DNA from: Paramacrobiotus metropolitanus
Taxonomy: Eukaryota; Tardigrada; Eutardigrada; Parachela; Macrobiotidae
Direction: 5' to 3'
Assembly: GCF_019649055.1 (NCBI RefSeq)
Contig: NW_026570268.1
Span: 1-64,000, forward strand
DNA length: 64,000 nt
Shown: positions 1-13,200 of the stretch, piece after piece
How positions within the stretch are numbered: position 1 is the first letter of the stretch
How the letters are laid out: every line of letters starts with the position of its first letter
Made by a program: the position numbers and the translations under genes
The notes under the pieces: model-generated
Database searches by the model: none
Seen by the model: the letters and a program-made list of their open reading frames with translations, nothing else
What the model was told of the DNA's origin: nothing

Positions 1-3000
1 ACAAATATTCTCCAAACCCGCCAATTTTATCTCTATGAAGCAATAAATTTCAAAATTAAGGAAAAACGTTTTCCCGTAACGGAACGCGGGGAATCGGTTG
101 CCGCAAAATCAGACAGAAAAACGCCATCTAGACGGTTTTCGGCTCACTGACAGGTAAAAATATTCTCCAACCCGCCAATTTTATCTCTATGAAGCACAAA
201 TTTCAAAATTAAGGAAAAAACGTTTTCCTATGTAACGGAACGCGGGAATCGGTTGCCGCAAAATCAGACAGAAAAACGGCATCTAGACGGTTTTCGGCTC
301 ACTGACAGGTAAAAAATATTCTCCAAACCCGCCAATTTTATCTCTATGAAGCACAAATTTCAAAATTAAGGAAAAACGTTTTCCTATGTAACGGAACGCG
401 GGGAATCGGTTGCCGCAAAAATCAGACAGAAAAACGCCATCTAGACGGTTTTCGCCCACTGACAAGTAAAAATATTCTCCAAACCCGCCAATTTTATCTC
501 TATGAAGCACAAATTTCAAAATTAAGGAAAAAACGTTTTCCTATGTAACGGAACGCGGGGAATCGGTTGCCGCAAAAATCAGACAGAAAAACGGCATCTA
601 GACGGTTTTCGGCCCACTGACAGGTAAAAAATATTCTCCAAACCCGCCAATTTTATCTCTATGAAGCACAAATTTCAAAATTAAGGAAAAAACGTTTTCC
701 TATGTAACGGAACGCGGGGAATCGGTTGCCGCAAAATCAGACAGAAAAACGGCATCTAGACGGTTTTCGGCTCACTGACAGGTAAAAATATTCTCCAAAC
801 CCGCCAATTTTATCTCTATGAAGCACAAATTTCAAAATTAAGGAAAAACGTTTTCCTATGTAACGGAACGCGGGAATCGGTTGCCGCAAAAATCAGACAG
901 AAAAACGGCATCTAGACGGTTTTCGGCTCACTGACAGGTAAAAAATATTCTCCAAACCCGCCAATTTTATCTCTATGAAGCACAAATTTCAAAATTAAGA
1001 AAAAACGTTTTCCTATGTAACGGAACGGAATCGAAGGTTTCGCCGCAAAAATCAAACAGAAAAAACGGCATCTAGACGGTTTTCGCCCACTGACAGGCAA
1101 AAATATTCTCCAAACCCGCCAATTTTATCTCTATGAAGCACAAATTTCAAAATTAAGGAAAAAACGTTTTCCTATGTAACGGAACGCGGGAATCGGTTGC
1201 CGCAAAAATCAGACAGAAAAACGGCATCTAGACGGTTTTCGGCTCACTGACAGGTAAAAAATATTCTCCAAACCCGCCAATTTTATCTCTATGAAGCACA
1301 AATTTCAAAATTAAGGAAAAACGTTTTCCTATGTAACGGAACGCGGGGAATCGGTTGCCGCAAAAATCAGACAGAAAAAACGGCATCTAGACGGTTTTCG
1401 GCTCACTGACAGGTAAAAAATATTCTCCAAACCCGCCAATTTTTATCTCATGAAGCACAAATTTCAAAATTAAGGAAAAACGTTTTCCTATGTAACGGAA
1501 CGCGGGGAATCGGTTGCCGCAAAATCAGACAGAAAAACGGCATCTAGACGGTTTTCGGCTCACTGACAGGTAAAAAATATTCTCCAAACCCGCCAATTTT
1601 ATCTCTATGAAGCACAAATTTCAAAATTAAGGAAAAACGTTTTCCTATGTAACGGAACGCGGGGAATCGGTTGCCGCAAAAATCAGACAGAAAAACGGCA
1701 TCTAGACGGTTTTCGGCTCACTGACAGGTAAAAAATATTCTCCAAACCCGCCAATTTTATCTCTATGAAGCACAAATTTCAAAATTAAGGAAAAACGTTT
1801 TCCTATGTAACGGAACGCGGGGAATCGGTTGCCGCAAAAATCAGACAGAAAAACGGCATCTAGACGGTTTTCGGCTCACTGACAGGTAAAAAATATTCTC
1901 CAAACCCGCCAATTTTATCTCTATGAAGCACAAATTTCAAAATTAAGGAAAAACGTTTTCCTATGTAACGGAACGCGGGGAATCGGTTGCCGCAAAATCA
2001 GACAGAAAAAACGGCATCTAGACGTTTTTCGGCTTACTGATAGGTAAAAATATTCTCCAAACCCGCCAATTTTATCTCTATGAAGCACAAATTTCAAAAT
2101 TAAGGAAAAACGTTTTCCTATGTAACGGAACGCGGGGAATCGGTTGCCGCAAAAATCAGACAGAAAAGACGGCATCTAGACGGTTTTCGGCTCACTGACA
2201 AGTACAAAATATTCTCCAAACCCGCCAATTTTATCTCTATGAAGCACAAATTTCAAAATTAAGGAAAAACGTTTTCCCATGTAACGGAACGCGGGAATCG
2301 GTTGCCGCAAAAATCAGACAGAAAAACGGCATCTAGACGGTTTTCGGCTCACTGACAGGTAAAAAATATTCTCCAAACCCGCCAATTTTATCTCTATGAA
2401 GCACAAATTTCAAAATTAAGGAAAAACGTTTTCCTATGTAACGGAACGCGGGAATCGGTTGCCGCAAAAATCAGACAGAAAAACGGCATCTAGACGGTTT
2501 TCGGCTCACTGACAGGTAAAAATATTCTCCAAACCCGCCAATTTTATCTCTATGAAGCACAAATTTCAAAATTAAGGAAAAACGTTTTCCTATGTAACGG
2601 AACGCGGGGAATCGGTTGCCGCAAAAATCAGACAGAAAAACGGCATCTAGACGGTTTTCGGCTCACTGACAGGTAAAAATATTCTCCAAACCCGCCAATT
2701 TTATCTCTATGAAGCACAAATTTCAAAATTAAGGAAAAAACGTTTTCCTATGTAACGGAACGCGGGGAATCGGTTGCCGCAAAAATCAGACAGAAAAACG
2801 GCATCTAGACGGTTTTCGGCTCACTGACAGGTAAAAAATATTCTCCAAACCCGCCAATTTTATCTCTATGAAGCACAAATTTCAAAATTAAGGAAAAACG
2901 TTTTCCTATGTAACGGAACGCGGGGAATCGGTTGCCGCAAAATCAGACAGAAAAACGGCATCTAGACGGTTTTCGGCTCACTGACAGGTAAAAATATTCT

Positions 3001-3400
3001 CCAAACCCGCCAATTTTATCTCTATGAAGCACAAATTTCAAAATTAAGGAAAAACGTTTTCCTATGTAACGGAACGCGGGGAATCGGTTGCCGCAAAAAT
3101 CAGACAGAAAAACGGCATCTAGACGGTTTTCGGCTCACTGACAGGTGAAAAATATTCTCCAAACCCGCCAATTTTATCTCTATGAAGCACAAATTTCAAA
3201 ATTAAGGAAAAACGTTTTCCTATGTAACGGAACGCGGGGAATCGGTTGCCGCAAAAATCAGACAGAAAAAACGCCATCTAGACGGTTTTCCGCTCATTGA
3301 CAAGTAAAAATTATTCTCCAAACCCGCCAATTTTATCTCTATGAAGCACAAATTTCAAAATTAAGGAAAAACGTTTTCCTATGTAACGGAACGCGGGGAA
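1..3400 (+). repeat. Left domain: ordinary monomers
   Basis: About 21 copies, nearly all with T60, G154 (GGCATCTAG) and the ordinary AGG/GTAAAA segment. G4 at 119-122 is more frequent here than in the middle of the window. The window begins inside a monomer, around position 29. Oddities are a scrambled stretch at 1021-1045 (ACGGAATCGAAGGTTTCGCC) and one copy of the linked G9T/C19T/C25T haplotype at 2018-2045, whose other copies all lie beyond 34 kb. No gene or other element is visible. Confidence 0.85.
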
Positions 3401-6400
3401 TCGGTTGCCGCAAAAATCAGACAGAAAAAACGGCATCTAGACGGTTTTCGGCTCACTGACAGGTAACAAATATTCTCCAAACCCGCCAATTTTAGCTCTA
3501 TGAAGCACAAATTTCAAAATTAAGGAAAAACGTTTTCCTATGTAACGGAACGCGGGGAATCGGTTGCCGCAAAATCAGACAGAAAAACGCCATCTAGACG
3601 GTTTTCGGCTCACTGACAAGTGAAAAATATTCTCCAAACCCGCCAATTTTATCTCTATGAAGCACAAATTTCAAAATTAAGGGAAAAACGTTTTCCTATG
3701 TAACGGAACGCGGGGAATCGGTTGCCGCAAAAATCAGACTGAAAAACGCCATCTAGACGGTTTTCGGCTCACTGACAGGTAAAAAGTATTCTCCAAACCC
3801 GCCAATTTTATCTCTATGAAGCACAAATTTCAAAATTAAGGAAAAAACGTTTTCCTATGTAACGGAACGCGGGGAATCGGTTGCCGCAAAAATCAGACAG
3901 AAAAAACGCCATCTAGACGGTTTTCGGCTCACTGACAGGTAAAAATTATTCTCCAAACCCGCCAATTTTATCTCTATGAAGCACAAATTTCAAAATTAAG
4001 GAAAAACGTTTTCCTATGTAACGGAACGCGGGGAATCGGTTGCCGCAAAAATCAGACAGAAAAACGGCATCTAGACGGTTTTCGGCTCACTGACAGGTAA
4101 AAAATATTCTCCAAACCCGCCAATTTTAGCTCTATGAAGCACAAATTTCAAAATTAAGGAAAAAACGTTTTCCTATGTAACGGAACGCGGGGAATCGGTT
4201 GCCGCAAAATCAGACAGAAAAAACGCCATCTAGACGGTTTTCCGCTCACTGACAAGTAAAAATTATTCTCCAAACCCGCCAATTTTATCTCTATGAAGCA
4301 CAAATTTCAAAATTAAGGAAAAACGTTTTCCTATGTAACGGAACGCGGGGAATCGGTTGCCGCAAAAATCAAACAGAAAAAACGGCATCTAGACGGTTTT
4401 CGGCTCACTGACAGGTAAAAAATATTCTCCAAACCCGCCAATTTTATCTCTATGAAGCACAAATTTCAAAATTAAGGAAAAACGTTTTCCTATGTAACGG
4501 AACGCGGGGAATCGGTTGCCGCAAAAACCAGACAGAAAAAACGGCATCTAGACGGTTTTCTGCTCATTGACAAGTAAAAAATATTCTCCAAACCCGCCAA
4601 TTTTATCTCTATGAAGCACAAATTTCAAAATTAAGGAAAAAAACGTTTTCCTATGTAACGGAACGCGGGGAATCGGTTGCCGCAAAATCAGACAGAAAAA
4701 CGGCATCTAGACGGTTTTCGGCTCACTGACAGGTAAAAATATTCTCCAAACCCGCCAATTTTATCTCTATGAAGCACAAATTTCAAAATTAAGGAAAAAA
4801 CGTTTTCCTATGTAACGGAACGCGGGGAATCGGTTGCCGCAAAAATCAGACAGAAAAAACGGCATCTAGACGGTTTTCGGCTCACTGACAGGTAAAAATA
4901 TTCTCCAAACCCGCCAATTTTAGCTCTATGAAGCACAAATTTCAAAATTAAGGAAAAACGTTTTCCTATGTAACGGAACGCGGGAATCGGTTGCCGCAAA
5001 AATCAGACAGAAAAACGGCATCTAGACGGTTTTCGGCTCACTGACAGGTAAAAATATTCTCCAAACCCGCCAATTTTATCTCTATGAAGCACAAATTTCA
5101 AAATTAAGGAAAAAACGTTTTCCTATGTAACGGAACGCGGGGAATCGGTTGCCGCAAAAATCAGACAGAAAAACGCCATCTAGACGGTTTTCGGCTCACT
5201 GACAGGTAAGAAATATTCTCCAAACCCGCCAATTTTAGCTCTATGAAGCACAAATTTCAAAATTAAGGAAAAACGTTTTCCTATGTAACGGAACGCGGGG
5301 AATCGGTTGCCGCAAAATCAGACAGAAAAACGGCATCTAGACGGTTTTCGGCTCACTGACAGGTAAAAAATATTCTCCAAACCCGCCAATTTTATCTCTA
5401 TGAAGCACAAATTTCAAAATTAAGGAAAAACGTTTTCCTATGTAACGGAACGCGGGGAATCGGTTGCCGCAAAATCAGACAGAAAAACGGCATCTAGACG
5501 GTTTTCGGCTCACTGACAGGTAAAAATATTCTCCAAACCCGCCAATTTTAGCTCTATGAAGCACAAATTTCAAAATTAAGGAAAAACGTTTTCCTATGTA
5601 ACGGAACGCGGGGAATCGGTTGCCGCAAAATCAGACAGAAAAACGCCATCTAGACGGTTTTCGGCTCACTGACAGGTAAAAATATTCTCCAAACCCGCCA
5701 ATTTTAGCTCTATGAAGCACAAATTTCAAAATTAAGGAAAAACGTTTTCCTATGTAACGGAACGCGGGGAATCGGTTGCCGCAAAATCAGACAGAAAAAA
5801 CGGCATCTAGACGGTTTTCGGCTCACTGACAGGTAAAAATATTCTCCAAACCCGCCAATTTTATCTCTATGAAGCACAAATTTCAAAATTAAGGAAAAAC
5901 GTTTTCCTATGTAACGGAACGCGGGGAATCGGTTGCCGCAAAATTCAAACAGAAAAACGCCATCTAGACGGTTTTCGGCTCACTGACAAGTAAAAAATAT
6001 TCTCCAAACCCGCCAATTTTATCTCTATGAAGCACAAATTTCAAAATTAAGGAAAAACGTTTTCCTATGTAACGGAACGCGGGGAATCGGTTGCCGCAAA
6101 AATCAGACAGAAAAACGGCATCTAGACGGTTTTCGGCTCACTGACAGGCAAAAATATTCTCCAAACCCGCCAATTTTATCTCTATGAAGCACAAATTTCA
6201 AAATTAAGGAAAAACGTTTTCCTATGTAACGGAACGCGGGAATCGGTTGCCGCAAAAATCAGACAGAAAAAACGGCATCTAGACGGTTTTCGGCTCACTG
6301 ACAGGTAACAAATATTCTCCAAACCCGCCAATTTTAGCTCTATGAAGCACAAATTTCAAAATTAAGGAAAAAACGTTTTCCTATGTAACGGAACGCGGGG

Positions 6401-9400
6401 AATCGGTTGCCGCAAAATCAGACAGAAAAACGCCATCTAGACGGTTTTCGGCTCACTGACAAGTAAAAATTATTCTCCAAACCCGCCAATTTTAGCTCTA
6501 TGAAGCACAAATTTCAAAATTAAGGAAAAAACGTTTTCCTATGTAACGGAACGCGGGGAATCGGTTGCCGCAAAATCAGACAGAAAAACGCCATCTAGAC
6601 GGTTTTCGGCTCACTGACAAGTAAAAATTATTCTCCAAACCCGCCAATTTTATCTCTATGAAGCACAAATTTCAAAATTAAGGAAAAACGTTTTCCTATG
6701 TAACGGAACGCGGGGAATCGGTTGCCGCAAAAATCAGACAGAAAAAACGGCATCTAAACGGTTTTCGGCTCACTGACAAGTAAAATTTATTCTCCAAACC
6801 CGCCAATTTTAGCACTATGAAGCACAAATTTCAAAATTAAGGAAAAAACGTTTTCCTATGTAACGGAACGCGGGGAATCGGTTGCCGCAAAATCAGACAG
6901 AAAAACGGCATCTAGACGGTTTTCGGCTCACTGACAGGTAACAAATATTCTCCAAACCCGCCAATTTTAGCTCTATGAAGCACAAATTTCAAAATTAAGG
7001 AAAAAACGTTTTCCTATGTAACGGAACGCGGGGAATCGGTTGCCGCACCAAACAGAAAAAACGCCATCTAGACGGTTTTCGCTCATTGACAAGTAAAAAT
7101 TATTCTCCAAACCCGCCAATTTTATCTCTATGAAGAACAAATTTCAAAATTAAGGAAAAAAACGTTTTCCTATGTAACGGAACGCGGGGAATCGGTTGCC
7201 GCAAAAATCAGACAGAAAAAACGGCATCTAGACGGTTTTCGGCTCACTGACAGGTAAAAATATTCTCCAAACCCGCCAATTTTAGCTCTATGAAGCACAA
7301 ATTTCAAAATTAAGGAAAAAACGTTTTCCTATGTAACGGAACGCGGGGAATCGGTTGCCGCAAAATTCAAACAGAAAAAACGCCATCTAGACGGTTTTCT
7401 GCTCATTGACAAGTAAAAATTATTCTCCAAACCCGCCAATTTTATCTCTATGAAGAACAAATTTCAAAATTAAGGAAAAAAACGTTTTCCTATGTAACGG
7501 AACGCGGGGAATCGGTTGCCGCAAAAATCAGACAGAAAAAACGGCATCTAGACGGTTTTCGGCTCACTGACAGGTAAAAATATTCTCCAAACCCGCCAAT
7601 TTTAGCTCTATGAAGCACAAATTTCAAAATTAAGGAAAAAACGTTTTCCTATGTAACGGAACGCGGGGAATCGGTTGCCGCAAAATTCAAACAGAAAAAA
7701 CGCCATCTAGACGGTTTTCTGCTCATTGACAAGTAAAAATTATTCTCCAAACCCGCCAATTTTAGCTCTATGAAGCACAAATTTCAAAATTAAGGAAAAA
7801 ACGTTTTCCTATGTAACGGAACGCGGGGAATCGGTTGCCGCAAAAATCAGACAGAAAGAACGGCATCTAGACGGTTTTCGGCTCACTGACAGGTAAAAAA
7901 TATTCTCCAAACCCGCCAATTTTAGCTCTATGAAGCACAAATTTCAAAATTAAGGAAAAAACGTTTTCCTATGTAACGGAACGCGGGGAATCGGTTGCCG
8001 CAAAAATCAGACAGAAAAAACGGCATCTAGACGGTTTTCGGCTCACTGACAAGTAAAAAATATTCTCCAAACCCGCCAATTTTATCTCTATGAAGCACAA
8101 ATTTCAAAATTAAGGAAAAACGTTTTCCTATGTAACGGAACGCGGGGAATCGGTTGCCGCAAAATCAGACAGAAAAACGGCATCTAGACGGTTTTCGGCT
8201 CACTGACAGGTAAAAATATTCTCCAAACCCGCCAATTTTAGCTCTATGAAGCACAAATTTCAAAATTAAGGAAAAAACGTTTTCCTATGTAACGGAACGC
8301 GGGGAATCGGTTGCCGCAAAATCAGACAGAAAAAACGCCATCTAGACGGTTTTCTGCTCATTGACAAGTAAAAATTATTCTCCAAACCCGCCAATTTTAT
8401 CTCTATGAAGCACAAATTTCAAAATTAAGGAAAAACGTTTTCCTATGTAACGGAACGCGGGGAATCGGTTGCCGCAAAATCAGACAGAAAAACGGCATCT
8501 AGACGGTTTTCGGCTCACTGACAGGTAAAAAATATTCTCCAAACCCGCCAATTTTAGCTCTATGAAGCACAAATTTCAAAATTAAGGAAAAAACGTTTTC
8601 CTATGTAACGGAACGCGGGGAATCGGTTGCCGCAAAATTCAAACAGAAAAAACGCCATCTAGACGGTTTTCTGCTCACTGACAGGTAAAAAATATTCTCC
8701 AAACCCGCCAATTTTAGCTCTATGAAGCACAAATTTCAAAATTAAGGAAAAACGTTTTCCTATGTAACGGAACGCGGGGAATCGGTTGCCGCAAAAATCA
8801 GACAGAAAAAACGGCATCTAGACGGTTTTCGGCTCACTGACAGGCAAAAATATTCTCCAAACCCGCCAATTTTATCTCTATGAAGCACAAATTTCAAAAT
8901 TAAGGAAAAAACGTTTTCCTATGTAACGGAACGCGGGGAATCGGTTGCCGCAAAAATCAGACAGAAAAAACGGCATCTAGACGGTTTTCGGCTCACTGAC
9001 AGGTAAAAATATTCTCCAAACCCGCCAATTTTATCTCTATGAAGCACAAATTTCAAAATTAAGGAAAAAACGTTTTCCTATGTAACGGAACGCGGGGAAT
9101 CGGTTGCCGCAAAATTCAAACAGAAAAAAACGCCATCTAGACGGTTTTCTGCTCATTGACAAGTAAAAATTATTCTCCAAACCCGCCAATTTTATCTCTA
9201 TGAAGCACAAATTTCAAAATTAAGGAAAAACGTTTTCCTATGTAACGGAACGCGGGGAATCGGTTGCCGCAAAAATCAGACAGAAAAACGGCATCTAGAC
9301 GGTTTTCGGCTCACTGACAGGTGAAAAATATTCTCCAAACCCGCCAATTTTAGCTCTATGAAGCACAAATTTCAAAATTAAGGAAAAAACGTTTTCCTAT
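3400..9400 (+). repeat. T60G-rich, partly dimeric domain
   Basis: T60G (TTTTAGCTC) first appears near 3494 and is common up to about 9352. It is interspersed with T60 copies. Two monomer types tend to alternate, most clearly at 6.9-9.2 kb. One carries TCAAACAG, GCCATCTAG, TGCTCATTGACAAG and AAAATTATTC. The other carries TCAGACAG, GGCATCTAG, GGCTCACTGACAGG and AAAATATTC. The result is a loose higher-order unit of about 315-320 bp. No gene or non-satellite sequence is present. Confidence 0.75.
7081..7763 (+). repeat. Exact 320-bp-period dimer duplication
   Basis: Bases 7081-7443 and 7401-7763 read identically, so a two-monomer unit of 320 bp has been tandemly duplicated. The shared rare marker C71A (GAAGAAC) lies at about 7133 and 7453, and the TCAAACAG variant sits in the partner monomer of each pair. 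Identity ends where T60 (7444) becomes T60G (7764). Upstream it ends at a C (7080) versus T (7400). This is the signature expected of recent unequal crossing over or a replication-slippage event of two units. Confidence 0.85.
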
Positions 9401-11340
9401 GTAACGGAACGCGGGGAATCGGTTGCCGCAAAATTCAGACAGAAAAAACGGCATCTAGACGGTTTTCGGCTCACTGACAGGTAACAAATATTCTCCAAAC
9501 CCGCCAATTTTATCTCTATGAAGCACAAATTTCAAAATTAAGGAAAAAACGTTTTCCTATGTAACGGAACGCGGGGAATCGGTTGCCGCAAAAATCAGAC
9601 AGAAAAACGGCATCTAGACGGTTTTCGGCTCACTGACAGGTAAAAATATTCTCCAAACCCGCCAATTTTATCTCTATGAAGCACAAATTTCAAAATTAAG
9701 GAAAAACGTTTTCCTATGTAACGGAACGCGGGGAATCGGTTGCCGCAAAATCAGACAGAAAAACGGCATCTAGACGGTTTTCGGCTCACTGACAGGTAAA
9801 AATATTCTCCAAACCCGCCAATTTTATCTCTATGAAGCACAAATTTCAAAATTAAGGAAAAACGTTTTCCTATGTAACGGAACGCGGGGAATCGGTTGCC
9901 GCAAAAATTCAGACAGAAAAAACGCCATCTAGACGGTTTTCGGCTCACTGACAAGTAAAAATATTCTCCAAACCCGCCAATTTTATCTCTATGAAGCACA
10001 AATTTCAAAATTAAGGAAAAACGTTTTCCTATGTAACGGAACGCGGGGAATCGGTTGCTGCAAAATTCAGACAGAAAAAACGCCATCTAGACGGTTTTCG
10101 GCTCATTGACAAGTAAAAATATTCTCCAAACCCGCCAATTTTATCTCTATGAAGCACAAATTTCAAAATTAAGGAAAAACGTTTTCCTATGTAACGGAAC
10201 GCGGGAATCGGTTGCCGCAAAAATCAGACAGAAAAACGGCATCTAGACGGTTTTCGGCTCACTGACAGGTAAAAATATTCTCCAAACCCGCCAATTTTAT
10301 CTCTATGAAGCACAAATTTCAAAATTAAGGAAAAAACGTTTTCCTATGTAACGGAACGCGGGGAATCGGTTGCCGCAAAATCAGACAGAAAAAACGGCAT
10401 CTAGACGGTTTTCGGCTCACTGACAGGTAAAAAAATTCTCCAAACCCGCCAATTTTATCTCTATGAAGCACAAATTTCAAAATTAAGGAAAAACGTTTTC
10501 CTATGTAACGGAACGCGGGAATCGGTTGCCGCAAAATTGAACAGAAAAACGGCATCTAGACGGTTTTCGGCTCACTGACAGGTAAAAATATTCTCCAAAC
10601 CCGCCAATTTTATCTCTATGAAGCACAAATTTCAAAATTAAGGAAAAAACGTTTTCCTATGTAACGGAACGCGGGGAATCGGTTGCCGCAAAATCAGACA
10701 GAAAAAACGGCATCTAGACGGTTTTCGGCTCACTGACAGGTAAAAAATATTCTCCAAACCCGCCAATTTTATCTCTATGAAGCACAAATTTCAAAATTAA
10801 GGAAAAACGTTTTCCTATGTAACGGAACGCGGGAATCGGTTGCCGCAAAATCAGACAGAAAAACGGCATCTAGACGGTTTTCGGCTCACTGACAGGTAAA
10901 AAATATTCTCCAAACCCGCCAATTTTATCTCTATGAAGCACAAATTTCAAAATTAAGGAAAAAACGTTTTCCTATGTAACGGAACGCGGGAATCGGTTGC
11001 CGCAAAATCAGACAGAAAAAACGCCATCTAGACGGTTTTCGGCTCACTGACAGGTAAAAATATTCTCCAAACCCGCCAATTTTATCTCTATGAAGCACAA
11101 ATTTCAAAATTAAGGAAAAAACGTTTTCCTATGTAACGGAACGCGGGAATCGGTTGCCGCAAAATCAGACAGAAAAACGGCATCTAGACGGTTTTCGGCT
11201 CACTGACAGGTAAAAAATATTCTCCAAACCCGCCAATTTTATCTCTATGAAGCACAAATTTCAAAATTAAGGAAAAAACGTTTTCCTATGTAACGGAACG
11301 CGGGAATCGGTTGCCGCAAAATCAGACAGAAAAAACGCCA
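9400..11340 (+). repeat. Ordinary monomers left of the degenerate block
   Basis: About 12 copies with T60 and mostly G154. Several in 9.75-10.1 kb carry GCCATCTAG and an extra T after the 135-138 A-run (AAATTCAGACAG). A CpG-to-TpG change (GCTGCAAAA) sits at about 10057. Nothing other than satellite is seen. Confidence 0.8.
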
Positions 11341-13200
11341 TCTAGACGGTTTTTCGCTCACTGACAAGTAAAAATATTCTCCAAACCCGCCAATTTTATC
11401 TCTATGAAGCACAAATTTCAAAATTATGAAAAAACGTTTTCCTATGTAACGGGAATCGGTTGCCGCAAAATCAGACAGAAAACGGCATCTAGACGGTTTC
11501 GCTCACTACGTAAAAAATATTCTCCAAACCCGCCAATTTTATCTCTATGAAGCACAAATTTCAAAATTAAGAAAAACGTTTTCCTATGTAACGGAACGGG
11601 AATCGGTTGCCGCAAAATCAAATGCCAGAAAAAACGGCATCAGACGGTTTTCGGCTCACTGACAGGTAAAAATATTCTCCAAACCCGCCAATTTTATCTC
11701 TGAAGCACAAATTAAAAAAATTAGGAAAAACGTTTTCCTATGTAACGGAACGGGGAATCGGTTGCCGCAAAATCAGACAAAAAAAACGGATCTAGACGGT
11801 TTTCGGCTCACTGACAGGTAAATATTCTCCAAACCCGCCAATTTTATCTCTATGAAGCACAAATTTCAAAATTAAGGAAAAAACGTTTTCCTATGTAACG
11901 GAACGCGGGAATCGGTTGCCAAAACAGCAAAAGAAAAACGGCGTTCTAGACGGTTTCGGTCAAAATATTCTCCAAACCCGCCAATTTTATCTCTATGAAG
12001 CACAAATTTCAAAATTAAGGAAAAAACGTTTTCCTATGTAACGGAACGCGGGAATCGGTTGCCGCAAAAATCAGACAGAAAAACGGCATTCAGACGGTTT
12101 TCGGCTCTGACAGGTAGAAAATTCTCCAAACCCGCCAATTTTATCTCTATGAAGCACAAATTTCAAATTATGAAAAAATTTTTTCCTATGTAACGGAACG
12201 GGGAATCGGTTGCCGCAAAACCAGACAGAAAAACGGCATCTAGACGGTTTTTCGCTCATTGACAGGTAAAAATATTCTCCAAACCCGCCAATTTATCTCT
12301 ATGAAGCACAATTTCAAAATTAGGAAAACGTTTTCCTATGTAACGGAACGCGGGGAATCGGTTGCCGCAAAATCAGACAGAAAAAACGGCATCTAGACGG
12401 TTTTCGGCTCATTGACAGGTAAAAATATTCTCCAAACCCGCCAATTTTATCTCTATGAAGCAAATTTCAAATTGAAAAACGTTTTCCCAAAATTTAACGG
12501 AACGGGAATCGGTTGCCGCAAAAATCAGAGAAAGAATCGGCACTAGATTTCGGCTCTACTGACAGGTAAAATATTCTCCAAACCCGCCAATTTTATCTCT
12601 ATGAAGCACAAATTTCAAAATTAAGGAAAAAACGTTTTCCTATGTAACGGAACGCGGGGAATCGGTTGCCGCAAAATCAGACAGAAAAACGGCATCTAGA
12701 CGGTTTTCGGCTCACTGACAGGTAAAATATTCTCCAAACCCGCCAATTTTATCTCTATGAAGCACAAATTTCAAAATTAGGAAAAACGTTTTCCATGTAA
12801 CGGAACGCGGAACCAATGCCGCAAAACCAGAAAGAAAAAACGGCGTCTAGACGGTTTTCGGCTCACTGACAGGTAAAAAATATTCTCCAAACCCGCCAAT
12901 TTTATCTCTATGAAGCACAAATTTCAAAATTAAGGAAAAAACGTTTTCCTATGTAACGGAACGCGAGGAATCGGTTGCCGCAAAATCAGACAGAAAAAAC
13001 GGCATCTAGACGGTTTTCGGCTCACTGACAGGTAAAAAAATTCTCCAAACCCGCCAATTTTATCTCTATGAAGCACAAATTTCAAAATTAAGGAAAAACG
13101 TTTTCCTATGTAACGGAACGCGGGAATCGGTTGCAAAAAACCAGAAAAAAACGGATCTAGATTTACGGTTTTCGCTCACTGACAGGTAAAAATATTCTCC
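11341..13200 (+). repeat. Degenerate, shortened monomer block
   Basis: About 12 consecutive copies carry many small indels and substitutions, and the mean unit drops to about 152 bp (11341 to 13315 over 13 units). The XbaI site is lost in three copies: CATCAGACGG near 11639, CATTCAGACGG near 12089 and CACTAGATTT at 12541. Examples are loss of GGAACGCG near 11450, a rewritten 126-145 region near 11921, CCCAAAATTTAACGG near 12487, and ATTTACGG inserted after XbaI near 13161. The core (36-86) is mostly spared. This is either an old, poorly homogenised segment or a stretch of low-quality consensus; the sequence alone does not settle which. Confidence 0.8.

Noticed and set aside
12085-12100. Neisseria-type DNA uptake sequence (TTCAGACGG)
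   Set aside because: A chance product of XbaI-site mutation in one degenerate monomer. The full uptake word is absent and nothing else is bacterial.
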